A DNA stretch of 64,000 nucleotides, from the NCBI GenBank assembly GCA_015501605.1, contig JADNRZ010000017.1, forward strand, positions 682,001 through 746,000, read 5' to 3'. Both the position numbers and the translations under genes were made by a program. Shown here in pieces: positions 34,785 to 46,814 of the stretch. The notes below the pieces were generated by a model. That model was not told where the DNA came from. It was given only the letters and a program-made list of their open reading frames with translations, and did not search any database. The stretch comes from Panaeolus papilionaceus. Lineage: Eukaryota; Basidiomycota; Agaricomycetes; Agaricales. Every line of letters begins with the position of its first letter. Position 1 is the first letter of the stretch.

Positions 34785-36856
34785 TCATGAAGACTCGTGG
34801 CCATACTCGTACTCTGCTGCGTCTTGACGGCCCTTCTCCACATCCACGCTCATGAGAAGTGGAACAGCAAGCCAGATCATAGAAACGAGGAAGAAGAACG
34901 AATAGCGAATATTTCCAGTGAGGTCCGAAATAATTCCAACAACCAGGGGTCCGATGAAGGAGCTCGACTACGGAATTTATTAGCAAAGGCTTGAATTCAG
35001 TACAATACAGCATACCTTGTCAGTAATCGAGAAGAGTCCGTACCACCTTGCTTCTTCACCGGGCGGAATGAGCTCCGCATAAAACGCCCTTGCATAGCCC
35101 TGGAAAGCACCATAAACGGAGCCTACAGACTAGGGGTGAGTAACCATGCAGCATTCATTACCGAACACAAAGGTAAAAATAGCAGAAACAGTTTCTGATA
35201 GATGTGATATCGAAGATGCCAACACGTACCAAAATAGATCGCGAGCCCAAACATTTCTTCCTGGGTCGTCAAGCCACCAAAGCTAGCTCTGCCTTGCACG
35301 ATGAACCCGAGACATCCATAGACAGGTATTAACGAAGCCATAAGGACGAGAACTACAAGGATTCGGAGGTTTGACCATCCAAGCTTGCGTTGGAGGACGG
35401 GCCAAACGAGTGATCCAAGGATGCCAGATGTAGGCGTCAGGATGCCAACAAGAATCAGTGCTGATGGTGACATATGTAGTGTGGTTTTTCCAAATAACAC
35501 GGCCGTGGATGTTATTGTAGTAAAGCCTGAAAGATTTACGATGTGTGGTTAGGTATATTACATTTCACGTTGAAAACATCGCGTCGACTTGCCGTCAGAA
35601 AGAAGGAACCAAGCAGCGAGGTATTTGAAGGTGTTGCGCAATTTCGCGATTTCGTTCCACCTCAACATATTGACTAGCCTGACCCACGCAGCTGTAATTT
35701 CTCGTTTCAAGCTCCAGTTTTTGTTGTCTTGGTTCCTTGATGCGGCTCCATTCGATAATCGACCTCTCGGATTGGTAGAAGGTAACCAAAGGGCAGCTGG
35801 GATAGTAAACACGGCCCACCAAATCCCACTAAGACCAATGGCTAGTCGTAGCGAGAACGTCGAGCCGTGAAGGCGCGTAACAGGTATGAGGGCCACAAAT
35901 AGCATGAAAATACCAGCTCCGTAGCCCAGTGCGATTCCAAGTGAGGATATACGGGAAGTTGCTCGTGATAGTTCTGCTTGATATTCTTCATCAAGCTCGG
36001 TTTTTCTGGAGATGTCTTCTGGAGATGGGGATAGCAGTGGTTCAGATGCACTCTCCGCATTTGCTTCCGCATCGAGAGGTGTGCGGACAGTCGAGATATC
36101 TTCGAATGTGTCTAGAGCTTGGACGACCTTCATAACTTCAGGTGCTTCTCTGGCCAACGATGGGATATAGGCGTTCATAGCCACGGTTGATGCACCAAAA
36201 GCAACGTTGGCCGACATGGCTAAGAGCGCGGATAGATACCAAAGGGGGGATGATGATGGTAGAACGAGGAAGGTTGATGCAGCTGAAGAACCGAGCAGGG
36301 CGAACCCCAGTAGAAGTCTCTTCCTGTGAGGCGCTATGTCAACAGTTAACGACTTGTCTCGTAAACCGTGCAGTGCACATACGGTGATCAGCAATACCGC
36401 CCATGGATATCACGGTGATGGCTTGCAATGCCACAGATATTGAATAAACATACAGACTATGTAGAGGTTTGCATCAGTATTTCTCGACGAAGTATGAAAG
36501 TAGTTGATATACCTGAAGCTTGCGCTGTCTATCCACAACCAGCCCAGCTTCACAACACAACGTACCTCCTCTGACGGTGAGGAAGACGCCTGTCCGGACA
36601 CCCCAGTCGGTTTCAGCGATGAGCAAGGCAAGACCTTGTCGGGCATTAGGTACCCATTATCTCTTGCGAATTGTTCCAGACATATTGGCAAGAAAAGCGT
36701 CAACGAGACGATCACGAATACCTCGCTAAATAGCGGATGAAGCTTCATAAGAACATTATTGTAAGATGAGCATCGGAGTTGTCAACTTTACCTGGCAAAT
36801 GCATAGCTCAACCACCCACGTAATTTCTTTTTATATTGTGAATTCCTTGAAAGCAT
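34785..36856 (-). CDS. ATG22: Atg22-type vacuolar amino-acid permease (MFS)
   Basis: Leftward multi-exon gene. A short first exon from ATG 36854-36856 encodes a basic start and RGWLSYAFA, which splices to SEVFVIVSLTLFLPICLEQF, the family's first membrane helix. Further signatures are VKLGWLWIDSASF, VALQAITVISMGGIADH, NVAFGASTVAMNAYIPSLAR and, after a large acidic loop, SLGIALGYGAGIFMLF. The last exons carry the helix pair beginning SSSFIGPLVVGIISDLTG, and the stop is at 34785-34787. About twelve helices are expected. Atg22 exports amino acids released from autophagic bodies across the vacuole membrane. The loop with ISTVRTPLDAEANAES is where fungal Atg22 proteins also have an insertion. It is intact. 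Confidence 0.93.
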
Positions 36857-37380
36857 AAATGTCGTTATATGGTATAGAAGATTAACAAGAGAGCATTGAC
36901 ACAAGATGGTGGGACGGAGAAACTTGGCAGGGAATAAGCAATTGATCATGCCAGCTTACAATGATCATGCTTACAAAAGGGGTAGTAGGACTATCAACAC
37001 CACTGGCACAGGACCCCTAACACTTCTGTGAAGGTCTTTGCACTCCTTAGTCAATTCAAGGTTTCACCCTTTCACAAAAAGTGCCTGAAGGTCGAGGGTA
37101 CCACGTAAAAGTTTGTAGCAATAGTTGATAGCCAATTTGATTAACCAGGGAGTTGATGCCTTCCTTTGTCGTGAAAATTGAGCAATCACACCCGGAGCCG
37201 CGAGACTGCCATGGTCCCCATGTTAATTGGCATCGAAGACACGACTCGGAGAAACAAGCTAGCCTTTCAGAGCCACAGATTACTATCTTTCAAAGTTGAA
37301 ATTCCATCCAAGAAAAAAATACATTCCAAAACATTAGGATTCGTCACAGTATTAGTAGATTTGTGCAAGAGTTGGGTTTG
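36857..37380. other. Intergenic
   Basis: 524 bases upstream of the Atg22-like gene and downstream of SUMO. It has AT-rich blocks and no gene or RNA was seen. Confidence 0.6.
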
Positions 37381-37966
37381 TCATGAAAGGTGGGGGAAAA
37401 TAAATCCACCAAGCTGTACATTGCAGCAATAAAGGTTAGAACTGTTTTATCAACATTTCAAGGGTAAAGAGATATGCACCTGCTCCAAGAAAGCGTCAAC
37501 CTGGTCCCCATCCTCCATATCAAGCTGAGAGTTATGTATGATATGAGTCCCAAATCTATGGATGATAACGGCAGATAATTACCCCAGCTGGTGTGTCCTC
37601 CTTGCCTATTCGATTGCCTTCGTACGTGAATTTAAATGTACCTGTTTTCGACAGTATTTCAGTCTCCCAGAAACAGAAGCTGGACAGTGATCAACACACC
37701 AGGTTCTTTTCCGAAGCGTTTCTAGATCACGACATTAAACATCCATTACAACTTGTCGATCTGAGAACGTACCTCTGCAGCGTCAAAGATCTTCGCAAAT
37801 TTCATGTTAGGCTTCACCTTGACAGTAATTTCTGGTTTCAATAAAATTAGACAACGCGCTTAATCGTCGAGATCTTAAGAATAGGAAACGGTCTGGACCT
37901 ACGTTGTCCGTCGTACGAGATGTTGAGATTGAGTTTAGGCTTGACATCCTCAGGCTCTTGAGACAT
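37381..37966 (-). CDS. SMT3: Small ubiquitin-like modifier (SUMO) precursor
   Basis: ATG at 37964-37966, five or more short exons, about 93 residues. The acidic, flexible N-terminus (MSQEPEDVKPKLNLNI) leads into the ubiquitin-like fold: ITVKVKPNMKFAKIFDAAE, KRFGKEPG, FKFTYEGNRI, DTPAGLDMEDGDQVDAFLEQ (pieces on separate exons). The last exon begins LGG, providing the di-glycine, and continues with a seven-residue tail FIFPHLS that a Ulp-type protease must remove before conjugation. SUMO is attached to lysines of many nuclear proteins and is normally essential. No lysine in a clear psi-KxE site except VKPK near residues 8-11, where SUMO chains usually form. Confidence 0.93.
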
Positions 37967-38429
37967 GATTCAAGGCGAAATGAACGGAAGTTAGACGTGC
38001 TTAGTAGCGGAAAGGTATGATGGCTGCAGTCAACCTTGGCTTTGCAGGCTCTAAAGTAACTGTCACAAGTCATTAAGGCAGCACGTGTGCGTCACGCGTC
38101 GTGTTTTCGCTAAATGGAGATAAAAAGCGCGCCCTCTCAACGAGTTTCAGCACTTCAACAAGCAGGGACAGTTGTTGTGAAATGGCATTGAAGATTTGAG
38201 TTTAATCCCGTGTTGCTTTCAGATGTCATATAAAGTCAGGGGGATACACTCCAAAAGTTGGCTAGAGAAAAGTACAATGCGGTGCTACAAAATGGTTCTA
38301 TAAAGTGGAGCAAGAAAGGAAAGGAAAAGAATGCAAACAGTTAACAGCAGTACTTAATCGTGAGGGTCATGACGGCGTTAAGTCCATGTCCAAAAAAGGT
38401 ACAAAAAATGGAGGAAACAGACAGGCTTT
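37967..38429. promoter_or_regulatory. SUMO upstream region
   Basis: 463 bases between the SUMO start and the 3' end of the next gene. A GC-richer block with CACGTG (about 38083) lies about 115 bases before the SUMO ATG and could be an E-box-type site. No gene seen. Confidence 0.35.
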
Positions 38430-41400
38430 TTAGACAGTGCAAGACTGGGTCAAACGCCCTCGCTCGTAGTTGAGTATTTTCTTCGACAGTCGTTCTCGTC
38501 CATCTTCCACGTTTTCAAACAGCGATTGTAGCTCCAGTCGTTGCGCATCCTTGATGGCCCAGATTTTATATCGCTTATTCCCTTCCTTGTCCTCCAAGAG
38601 CTGGTCATAGAAAGTTGGCGGCTTGATCTGATGAGCTTCACAAAATTCTGGGTGAGGCAAACGTTAATGAGTCAAATTTACCAAAGAGGGATTGGGAGCA
38701 TGGTGACTCACCATGCAGTAAATCAAGAGACGATTTGCATGGTCTTGAATCCTCAAGGGCACGTTGCTCTCTAAGGGATGCTTCTTGGATACGGGAGGAA
38801 GGCGTTTCGATGACAGCTAAAACGACATCAATCAAAGTTCAAATGGAACGACATCTACAGTTACTTACACGACTCGAAAGAATTAACCTGACATGCTGGA
38901 GTCTGCGAGCGATCTCGTCGACCTCGTGGAGATGTAGGTGCTCCGCTATGGTTTCGAGAATAATCCATTCCTGGGAAATCCTGACGATGTGGGTGGTGGT
39001 ATGGAGACATTGGGGGCGGTGAGAGTGATGAACGATGAGAGTAGGGCGAGCCCAACGTTTGCGCATAATGCGGTGGAGTGGGTGGAACAGATGCGGGATG
39101 GGGTAAAGGATAAACGAGGGGCTGTGGTGTGACCGGGTATAGGACTTGGTGCTGAGGGTAAGGAGAGGAATATGTTGGGTATGGGGGTGGGTAATGGGCG
39201 TAATGGTAATGTCCGTATTGCGGATATGGTGCAGGGGCAGGTGCAGAGGAAGAATAATAAGGACTATGACCAGGAGGCGCAATGTATCCAGCTGGTGGAG
39301 GCGGAGGGGTCGGGTAAGGAGAGTACGCATGTGGATCCGGCGGAGGATACGCATGTACAGTATGGTAGCTGGGATACACAGGCGCTGGATATGATGATGG
39401 TGGATATGAGTGCGAAGGTGGGGGAGATGGAACGGAGGTCTGCGCCTGAGGAGGGCGCGAAGAGGGACGGTGGGATGATGCCATATAGCGGGGATGTGAA
39501 GGGGGAGGGGGAGGGGAACGGGCAGGATAGGACCCTCGGCTTCTGTCTCCAGCGTGCTCATTAACCGTCAAATGCGAATTGGAACCAAAAGCGTTCGTAG
39601 GGCTGAGAGCACACGGCACAGAAGCGTGAGGTTTCCTTCCATACCCTCTGGGACCTTTTGGGGGAGACTTTATAACGGTATTAGTAAACCGTCTAGATGA
39701 ATCGGAACCCTTTTTCCTGGTATCCTCTATAATTTCACCAGGCTCTGGGGTAGCACTAAGTGTGCCCTTTTTCCTCTTCTTTCTATCTTTCGCATCTGTG
39801 TCAGTCTCCCTCTCCGCTTGTTTGCGCTTTGGCAGGTAGATATTACTGCCTGCCACGAGTGCGTCCCAAAACGGAGTGTAATCTGACGGTAGTGGCTCTC
39901 CTCTAAATCGAAGCAGATCAACCAGACCGCTTTCGGCTGCATTGCAAGCAACAGCGGCCTTTGCGTCTGCCTTGACTCTATACTCTGGAGGCACTCGATA
40001 TTCTCTTATATCCGGCTTGCCACTCGGTGAAATGTCGGTCTGTAGCTTGCAACCAAAGGCTGAAGGGGATGTCATTTTAGAAATTGAACGGAGAAGTAGA
40101 GAACTTACCATCACGGTCCTGTTCATATGAGTACTCTATCAGGTTTCCAGGCCGAACCCTTTTAGCCTCTGATGCTAAGATCTGATAAAGTTTCTCGTTT
40201 GCGAGTTTTCGTCGTTCAGGCGATATTCTGTTGTCTAGCTCGTCCTTGACTCTGCGAATATAATCCCCAACGCCCTGAGAGATGGCGAGGAAACAAACAG
40301 CAGGTTTCGCGTCAGAACGTTTTGGAAATAGGGGGTCCACAATGTATGTCTGAGTTTCTTCAGGCCTACGAAGTCGCAGAATGCAGCCATATACTGAAAA
40401 TGAGGCCGTCAGCTGGGCGAGGAGTTCCGAGACAAATAACGTACAGTTTTTGATTGTCTCCATGATGGGGACGAAAGTAACAATGAATCTCCCACCTCTG
40501 GCGGTTTGCAAAGTCGTGTTCAACCAAGCAGGAGAATTAACCTCAGATGCACTTTTATCGCCAAAATCTTCTGGAAATGGCTTTGGGAGAGATTCATAGA
40601 ATTCCTGTAATGAAATGGCTTTGGTTGCGTTTACAGGGGGGTTGTTGGGCGATTCATTTTCCAAGTCTTCATCGAACTTGGGAGGAGGTTGAGATTGACC
40701 ATTGCCGTATTTGATGAAATCCAAAACGTCGCTTTCCAGTGCTATCCTAGCAGATTCGTACTTGGCTAATTTCGCTGTGTTGTATATTGGATCTGTCACA
40801 TAAACGCGGAAGAGATGTGGATGCAAGGAAATCCGAAGAGCGGCTCCATGTTCTGTTAAAAATGATAAGACATCACGAATCCAAGACAGGCTGAGAAGCT
40901 TACTCTTCTTGTCCTTCGTATCAACGAACAAGATGTACTGAGGTTTAACTTTATTGCCCCGCCATTCGGCACAGCACTGCTCAATCTCCTTTATCCCCTG
41001 ATCCTGGATGTAGAACTTGAGCGAAACACGAGATTCGTCGACCTCCATGTCGTCAGCATCCACGTTCAATGGGTTGGTCAAAAGCCCACGCCTCGCCTTC
41101 ATCGCGTCGGCATCACCGACTGTAATGAAGTCCAGAGCACCCATCTCGATAGCGCGTGTAGCGACTTGAGCCTTTGCTTCGCCGCGTTTCGCAAATGGGT
41201 CTGATCTGTATGTTCGTGTGGCACCTCCGGGTCGAGTGATAGTCATTATACATTGCTTGTCTGAGGGCACACCTGTTAGTTGAAAAAATCACGGATGTGT
41301 GAGAGGGCATGAAACTCACGCTTAGGATCTTCCTCCACATATTCAAAGCTGAGGGCGTTGGTAGAGCCAAATGTTTGTTGACAAGCACTGTGTAGTTTGA

Positions 41401-41725
41401 ACAAGTCCACTCTGGATCCTGTGCCAGATGTATCCTTGCCCTCTTCTCCCAACACCTCCGGAAACACGGTCTTCCCTTCTTTGTCCTCATTGTCGATCGT
41501 AGGTAGCGATTGTTGAGGATCAGGCAGTTGTGTATAAAACGAAATATCAAACGCTCCTGTCGAAGTCGCTGTACTCGAAAGAAAATCGTCCACAGACAGC
41601 GCGCCCAACGCATTTAAGTCCTGGCAAATCGTGTCAAAGGGTCGCGGTGAATCGTTCACGCGATGTAGCCAATCAGCGAGATCGGGTCCTCCATTTGGCT
41701 CATTGGAGGGCTCAGCAACATTCAT
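38430..41725 (-). CDS. Large protein with four dsRNA-binding-like modules and a Tyr/Pro-rich tail
   Basis: ATG at 41723-41725, stop at 38430-38432, about 1000 residues. After an acidic lead, four modules of roughly 90-110 residues repeat an order of helix, strands and helix. Their second helices read AKAQVATRAIEMGALDFI, AKYESARIALESDVLDFI, AKPAVCFLAISQGVGDYI and AKAAVACNAAESGLVDLL, resembling the AKxxAAxxAL helix of dsRNA-binding domains. Each module has a phase-1 intron at the same point, just before a GC(I/L/K)xL strand: about 41273-41319, 40831-40880, 40390-40440 and 40060-40110. Two of these introns are 51 bases with no stop and could be mistaken for coding. Then comes a Lys-rich segment, a 200-residue Tyr/Pro/His-rich region (about 38900-39500) and a helical C-terminus ending RLTQSCTV. 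Overall identity is unknown; RNA binding is inferred. Confidence 0.7.
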
Positions 41726-42102
41726 GATGACTGTAGACGGTAGACTTGACGAAGGCCAAGTCGTTTACAAGGGGGAACCCTTGGTCAAGGCCGGGAGGAC
41801 AGCGATCATTTGTGAGAACAATTGTTTTTGACGCAGGCCTGACCACAATGAATTCTAATTTGTCCAGTTTAAACTCCGTCTCTTGCAGCATGTCAACTGA
41901 CATCCGTCTCGACGTCAGTAATTCTATTATTGACCTTATGACAATTACACTCATTGGTCGTACAACGCGGATAGGGTATTATTCAATAGACGCAAGGTCG
42001 TACCACTACAACTATTTAAGAGGTTTCTACAATAAGGTCCAAATTGGCCTGTGGGACAACGAAGTAAAAAAAGACATTCGACAATAGGGTATCAAGAGGG
42101 AA
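41726..42102. other. Intergenic
   Basis: 377 bases upstream of the four-module gene and downstream of the TVP38-like gene. Nothing recognised apart from a short open frame without features. Confidence 0.5.
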
Positions 42103-43924
42103 CTATCTGCGTGGGCCTGACGCATTTGAAAACGGGTTAAATGCATGATCTTGCTGCGTTGAACTGACAAGCGAATAATCTGTTTCATAACTGCTAGACC
42201 CAGGTTGAACAGGTGGCGCCGCTCCAGCCATCAAATTAGACGAACGGGGTCCTGAGGGATGCGGATTCATCAAAGGTGGGGAAAGCGACCGATTTGCGGA
42301 GTGGTTAAAGGCCGCATCGTTGCTTAGAGCAGCAGATGCTGTTCGTCCCATATCCCAGCCAGCTGAAGCTAGACCTGCGTCAACACTGTGTTCAAAAGGG
42401 TTCCGTGTCCCCTCCTCAAGTGCCTTGGCTGACGTCAAAATTTTAGGGTTGCGTGGAGCTGGACTATGGATATTAGGATCTGGTGCGTAGCCGATCGCCC
42501 TTCCATGTTGGTCCCATTGTTGATGCCTCGGCTCATGGGTCGTGGCGGTCAAAGGAATATCGGTCTCTGAATTTTGAGGATTGAAAACATCAGTACTTTC
42601 CATGGCTTGATGTTGATGCATGTAGGGGTATTGATCTGAGCGTGCAAGTTTTGCTTGACTAAACAAGGAGTATAAGACACAGAACGGCGATTAAATTAAC
42701 TCGAGAAGGTAATATACTTACCGCGCTTTCCTTCTCTGGTAGATAACCTCGGGTTTGGCTTTATTCATTAAATGGAAAATGTACCACATTGCAAGAATTG
42801 TGATGAGTATCGTAACTGCGACGACTACATCACTGATAATTCTGCTGGTTTTGTCCTCAGTTCCTGTACGATCGAAGTCAGCAAGAGTATTAAGCCCACT
42901 ATGTTTGGGGTGTGCAAGGCGTACCACTGTTCGACTGCTTGAGCATAACACCGAGATATACTGTAATAAATTGCTTGGGCATGGAGAGAATAGCAGCAAT
43001 CGAGAAAATTATGATGTTCATCCCCGAGGCGGCAAAGAGAGCCGTTGTAACTGCAGGCGAAAAAATTCAACGTTGTATAGTGTTGCTGAAGCTTCTGGCT
43101 TACAATGTCCAGGTATAGCACTTAGCCTGGCGACCAATGCTATCTTGAAGCCTCCATCCCGTACGATCTTTGCCAGACAGGCATACCATATCTTTCCCTT
43201 TTCTGCCTTTTCTGCACGGGCACGACAACAATACTTAAATGCGCTAGAAAAATTAGGGTCAATCGGCAAAAGCGACGCCTTAGGTAGTGTTCTCACTAGA
43301 AGTTGCCAATTTCACCCAACAATGTACCAGCGGCGACTATCCCAAATCCTGCCCATAGACCCCAGACCAAGCCACACAGGACGGCGACGATTTCGTGGCC
43401 AAATAGCTAAATGCACAGATGAGTTTCAATGATACAGTAGGGTAGATAAACCTTCACGCACTGGAGGAAAAGATATTACAAATAACACTGCGATGGGAAC
43501 AAGCCACCCCAATTTCAGACTAGAGAGCAGAGTGAATTCAAGTCAGACCAAAAATGGATGATCCATACCTATGGAGCCTAGTTGTCACTGGCGTTAACCA
43601 ATCCACAATTTGCTGGTGGTAAAAGTACATTAAAGCAACGACCACGGTGATTACAACGAGCAGGACGTAGTACCCTGAGCGTAAATTGCCATGAGACCGA
43701 TCATCCAGAGAAGAAACTGATGAACACTCACACAACCACTCCCGTCTGAACCAGAACTTCCGAGTCCCCAAAGACTTCCAATCTACAGCGCCGGAGCCCA
43801 GCTCCTTCAACTCGCTCGGAGTCGGACTTGGAGTGCGAGATACATGTCTTTGGTTGTTACCAATCCCATTGTAAGACGTGTTCGCTGGATTGTAGGACCA
43901 TTGTGGGTTGTTAAGTGAAGTCAT
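42103..43924 (-). CDS. TVP38: TVP38/TMEM64 family membrane protein (SNARE-associated Golgi, VTT domain)
   Basis: ATG at 43922-43924 and a polar, Ser/Pro-rich N-terminus, then a membrane helix (YYVLLVVITVVVALMYFYH). The VTT core is spread over short exons: PIAVLFVISFPP, LFGHEIVAVLCGLVWGLWAG, GTLLGEIGNF and VRDGGFKIALVARLSAIPGH. The last is the family's most conserved block with its Arg and Pro. A final helix (VVAVTILITILAMWYIFHLM) is followed by a long cytosolic Gln/Ser-rich tail to the stop at 42103. Yeast Tvp38 is a Tlg2-vesicle/Golgi protein, and VTT/DedA relatives include lipid scramblases, so a role in Golgi membrane or lipid handling is expected. Confidence 0.88.
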
Positions 43925-44467
43925 AACAAATCCCAGAAGACCCTATGGTATATGAGACAAATTAGAGGCGTTCTACGCTACTTTCTCAATGAGCTAGAGA
44001 TGGATGAATGACGAATGACAGTAAAGATGGAGGGCTATCGCCGCGCCTGCGAGACGGAGTAAAAGTAGTGGTTGTATGGCGCAGCTGTTCCCACACATTC
44101 CTGTGCGGCTAATAATAGACTCGAATAGATCAAATGACATGGGTTTTCCATGAGTTTATTATCATAAACAAGGTACGATATTCAAGAGATGGTGGTGGTT
44201 GAAGGTCAAGAGAGGCTCGGTCATGACTGTGTAGTGATCTTGCCAGTGCCAAGCGTTTCTTTCATCGACCCTACCAAGGATAAGCACGATGGCCGGTTCG
44301 AGAGATTTACTGTCAGAGTTGGGATCACTCATGATGGAGAACTTGATGCGAGCTGATGTGTAGGAGGGCGGTATTGAACGACGATGGATGAAAATAGAGC
44401 AATCTGTGATATAGACATAATGCAAAAGTACATAGCTAGCAACAGGTAATCGGAGGGGGTTATACGA
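43925..44467. other. Intergenic with an unproven small open frame
   Basis: Contains a minus-strand frame at 44162-44425, with an inner ATG near 44332 opening SDPNSDSKSLEPAIVLIL. There is no family match and no supporting exon structure, so it is not called as a gene. Confidence 0.4.
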
Positions 44468-46373
44468 CTACGCTAGTTGGTTGACCTCTTCACGCCAGAC
44501 AGCAGAAATAGGACAGCCTTGCATTTCAGCAGCCATTCGCATAACCTCCTCACGCCCACCTAGAGTCATATCGACAATTGAGCACGAAAATTGACTGATA
44601 CAAAGCGATGCCACTCACCGTTCTCGAATTGAAGTGGTCCCTGGAAATCGCCGAACAGGTTATAAATATAATCCACCAATTCAAAATCGCACAGGATGCA
44701 CTTACCATCTCTTCAAGGCGATATCCACTGCTCCTCAAGCTATACAAAACAAATAACCATTTCAATAGGGCTGTAATGGACGAGGGGTATACGCAAGAGA
44801 CGTACTGCGGACCAGGCATTTCATGATGCCAACCGATGCTAACGAGCATCCTGTCCCAGAGACTATAAAGCCCACTACGCTCTGGCTTATACCATGGACG
44901 AGCTGCAAATCTGAAAGAAATTTTCAGAGACATTACTTTATATTGCCAATTTTATTTTATCTTTTGCAAACTCACTTGTTCGGAGTCATTCGAGGACAAA
45001 CTTTGCCATCCTTAATAGGGAGGCGAACATCAACCGGATAACGGAAGTTATTGTTCGATCGAGGGGGCATGAACCATCGCTGAGTGAATGCCATCAGTGA
45101 CATAGTGCCATTCATAACAGAGGTCAAAATCCGCGGTTGTTTCGGTTGCCTGGACAGAAGGCTCGAATTAGCATCCGAAAAACTCGAAATTTAAATCCCA
45201 CAGAATGAAGTTTACTCACATCATAGCTACTCGGACGTTGTCGTCAAACACCGCGATGACACCCTTTTGAGCGAAAGTCTTGAGTCCGAGGGAGGTTGGG
45301 ACGGCGCTCAAGAGTTCGTCCATGGTGAATTCGGCAACCATTCTGTTGGTTTCTGCTGGAATCATGCATCGATCCTCGTAAGCATTCGACCAAGCTTCGA
45401 GATCGGCAAGTGACTCTGGCACGTCCTTGATGCCCATACGACCAGCCACTTCATACCAGAAAATATAGAACGCCTCTTTCTCAAGGGGAGACAATTGCCT
45501 CCATCCATATTTCTCTGCCCAACGCTACATTTATGCTATCAGCAAGACGACCAAATAACGAATGACTGCGGACGTTCTCACTGCTGGTTCGAGGATGAAT
45601 AAACAGAGCGTATAGAGATAATCGTCATTGGACTACAACAAATGTTCAGCACCAGATATGATGATACACCTATGAATCGGGACTTACGATCTTGTACTTG
45701 GAATGAATCCAGTTTGCGCGCGCGATTGAAATGTTAGCTCGCGGGTCCTCTGCGGGCTTGGCAGAAGGTCCCGTGTTCTTTGCTGCGAAGTCGAGGTCTT
45801 GGAATCCAGAAATCGGACAGGCCACCCACGTCGCTACAGACCCAGTGAGCCTACAGGTATTGCACATCCCGAATTCTGAGGCTACTTACCGATGAGCAAC
45901 TCCGTCTGTTCAATAATGAGTCTGATTAAAACGCGTATTCGATGAAACCACACAGGACATGACCAACTCACATCAGCATAACGTCTCGACACCCTCTCTG
46001 GGGACGACAATTCTTTGGTTGAGGCAAGGAGCTTAGAGATTGTTGGCTAAGATTCGGGATGAGTACAGTGAAGTAAAATAACTTCTGAGTATGAAGGAAA
46101 GCGTACAATGGCATATGTTTTAAACAACGCGAACGCCAGGGAGTAATTCAAGAGTAGAGGCATGTCGTATTGTGTCGAAATAGCCATGATCTTCTGCGCC
46201 TCCCCAGGTGTAATTGTACCCCGACCATTATCCCACTTGGGCTCATATTTTCTGTGTATCGCATAGTATCTCCTCCAACGAAGTGCTCGAACGAGGACGA
46301 CCCAACCCAAGACACCACCTAACACGAGGGCTGGAACCGAAGAGCGCTGCCAGGCGGTGTTGACTATATTCAA
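44468..46373 (-). CDS. MpaB-like ER-bound oxygenase (rubber-oxygenase/DUF2236 type)
   Basis: Leftward gene of eight or more exons, ending VWREEVNQLA with TAG at 44468-44470. The N-terminal hydrophobic helix (PALVLGGVLGWVVLVRALRW) is an ER anchor, then RRYYAIHRKY and TITPGEAQKIM. The catalytic-domain signatures are RRYADTELLIATW, DPRANISIARANWIHSKYKI, RWAEKYGWRQLSPLEKEAFY and GIKDVPESLADLEAW. MpaB-type enzymes cleave the terpenoid side chain in mycophenolic acid biosynthesis in Penicillium; the substrate here is unknown and no terpene cluster surrounds the gene. The start is not secure: the frame at 46373 begins without ATG, so a small upstream exon is likely. An adjacent tandem copy (46815-48590) is broken. 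Confidence 0.85.
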
Positions 46374-46814
46374 AGCATTCGTACAGAGCTTCTCAAAAAA
46401 AGGGTATTATTCCGTCCATTCAAGTTGCGCGGAGCGAGTTGGGGGTCGCGCGAGGAGTTGGCGGCGGAGTGGAAGGGGGGAAAGATGATAATAGTGGAAT
46501 GTCTTTAAAAGAGAAACACGCTCATGGGGTCCGTTTCGGAGTCACGTAAACCCTGCAGGGACGCTAACATACCCTATGCAGTGGAGCCTGATAGAAGCAA
46601 GGTCAACTTTGTCCAAGTTGAGTTATGTTGTCCAATTGTAGCCACCCCCGCAGAAATCGTATGCCTATGGGGAAGCCAAGCACATAGAACATCTGATGCA
46701 ATGGGATGCGCTCGCCGCTGGCGAACAGCACTTGTGATTATACATGATAAAAATACATACAACAGCGAACGACTAGGTATCTACGCAGTTCAACTGACGC
46801 CGGACTCGTATTAC

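Noticed and set aside
38839..39561. Long minus-strand frame (240 codons) and plus-strand frames over the same interval
   Set aside because: They overlie the Tyr/Pro-rich exon of the four-module gene; the repetitive composition keeps all frames open. His/Leu/Ile-rich output looks like a frame shadow.
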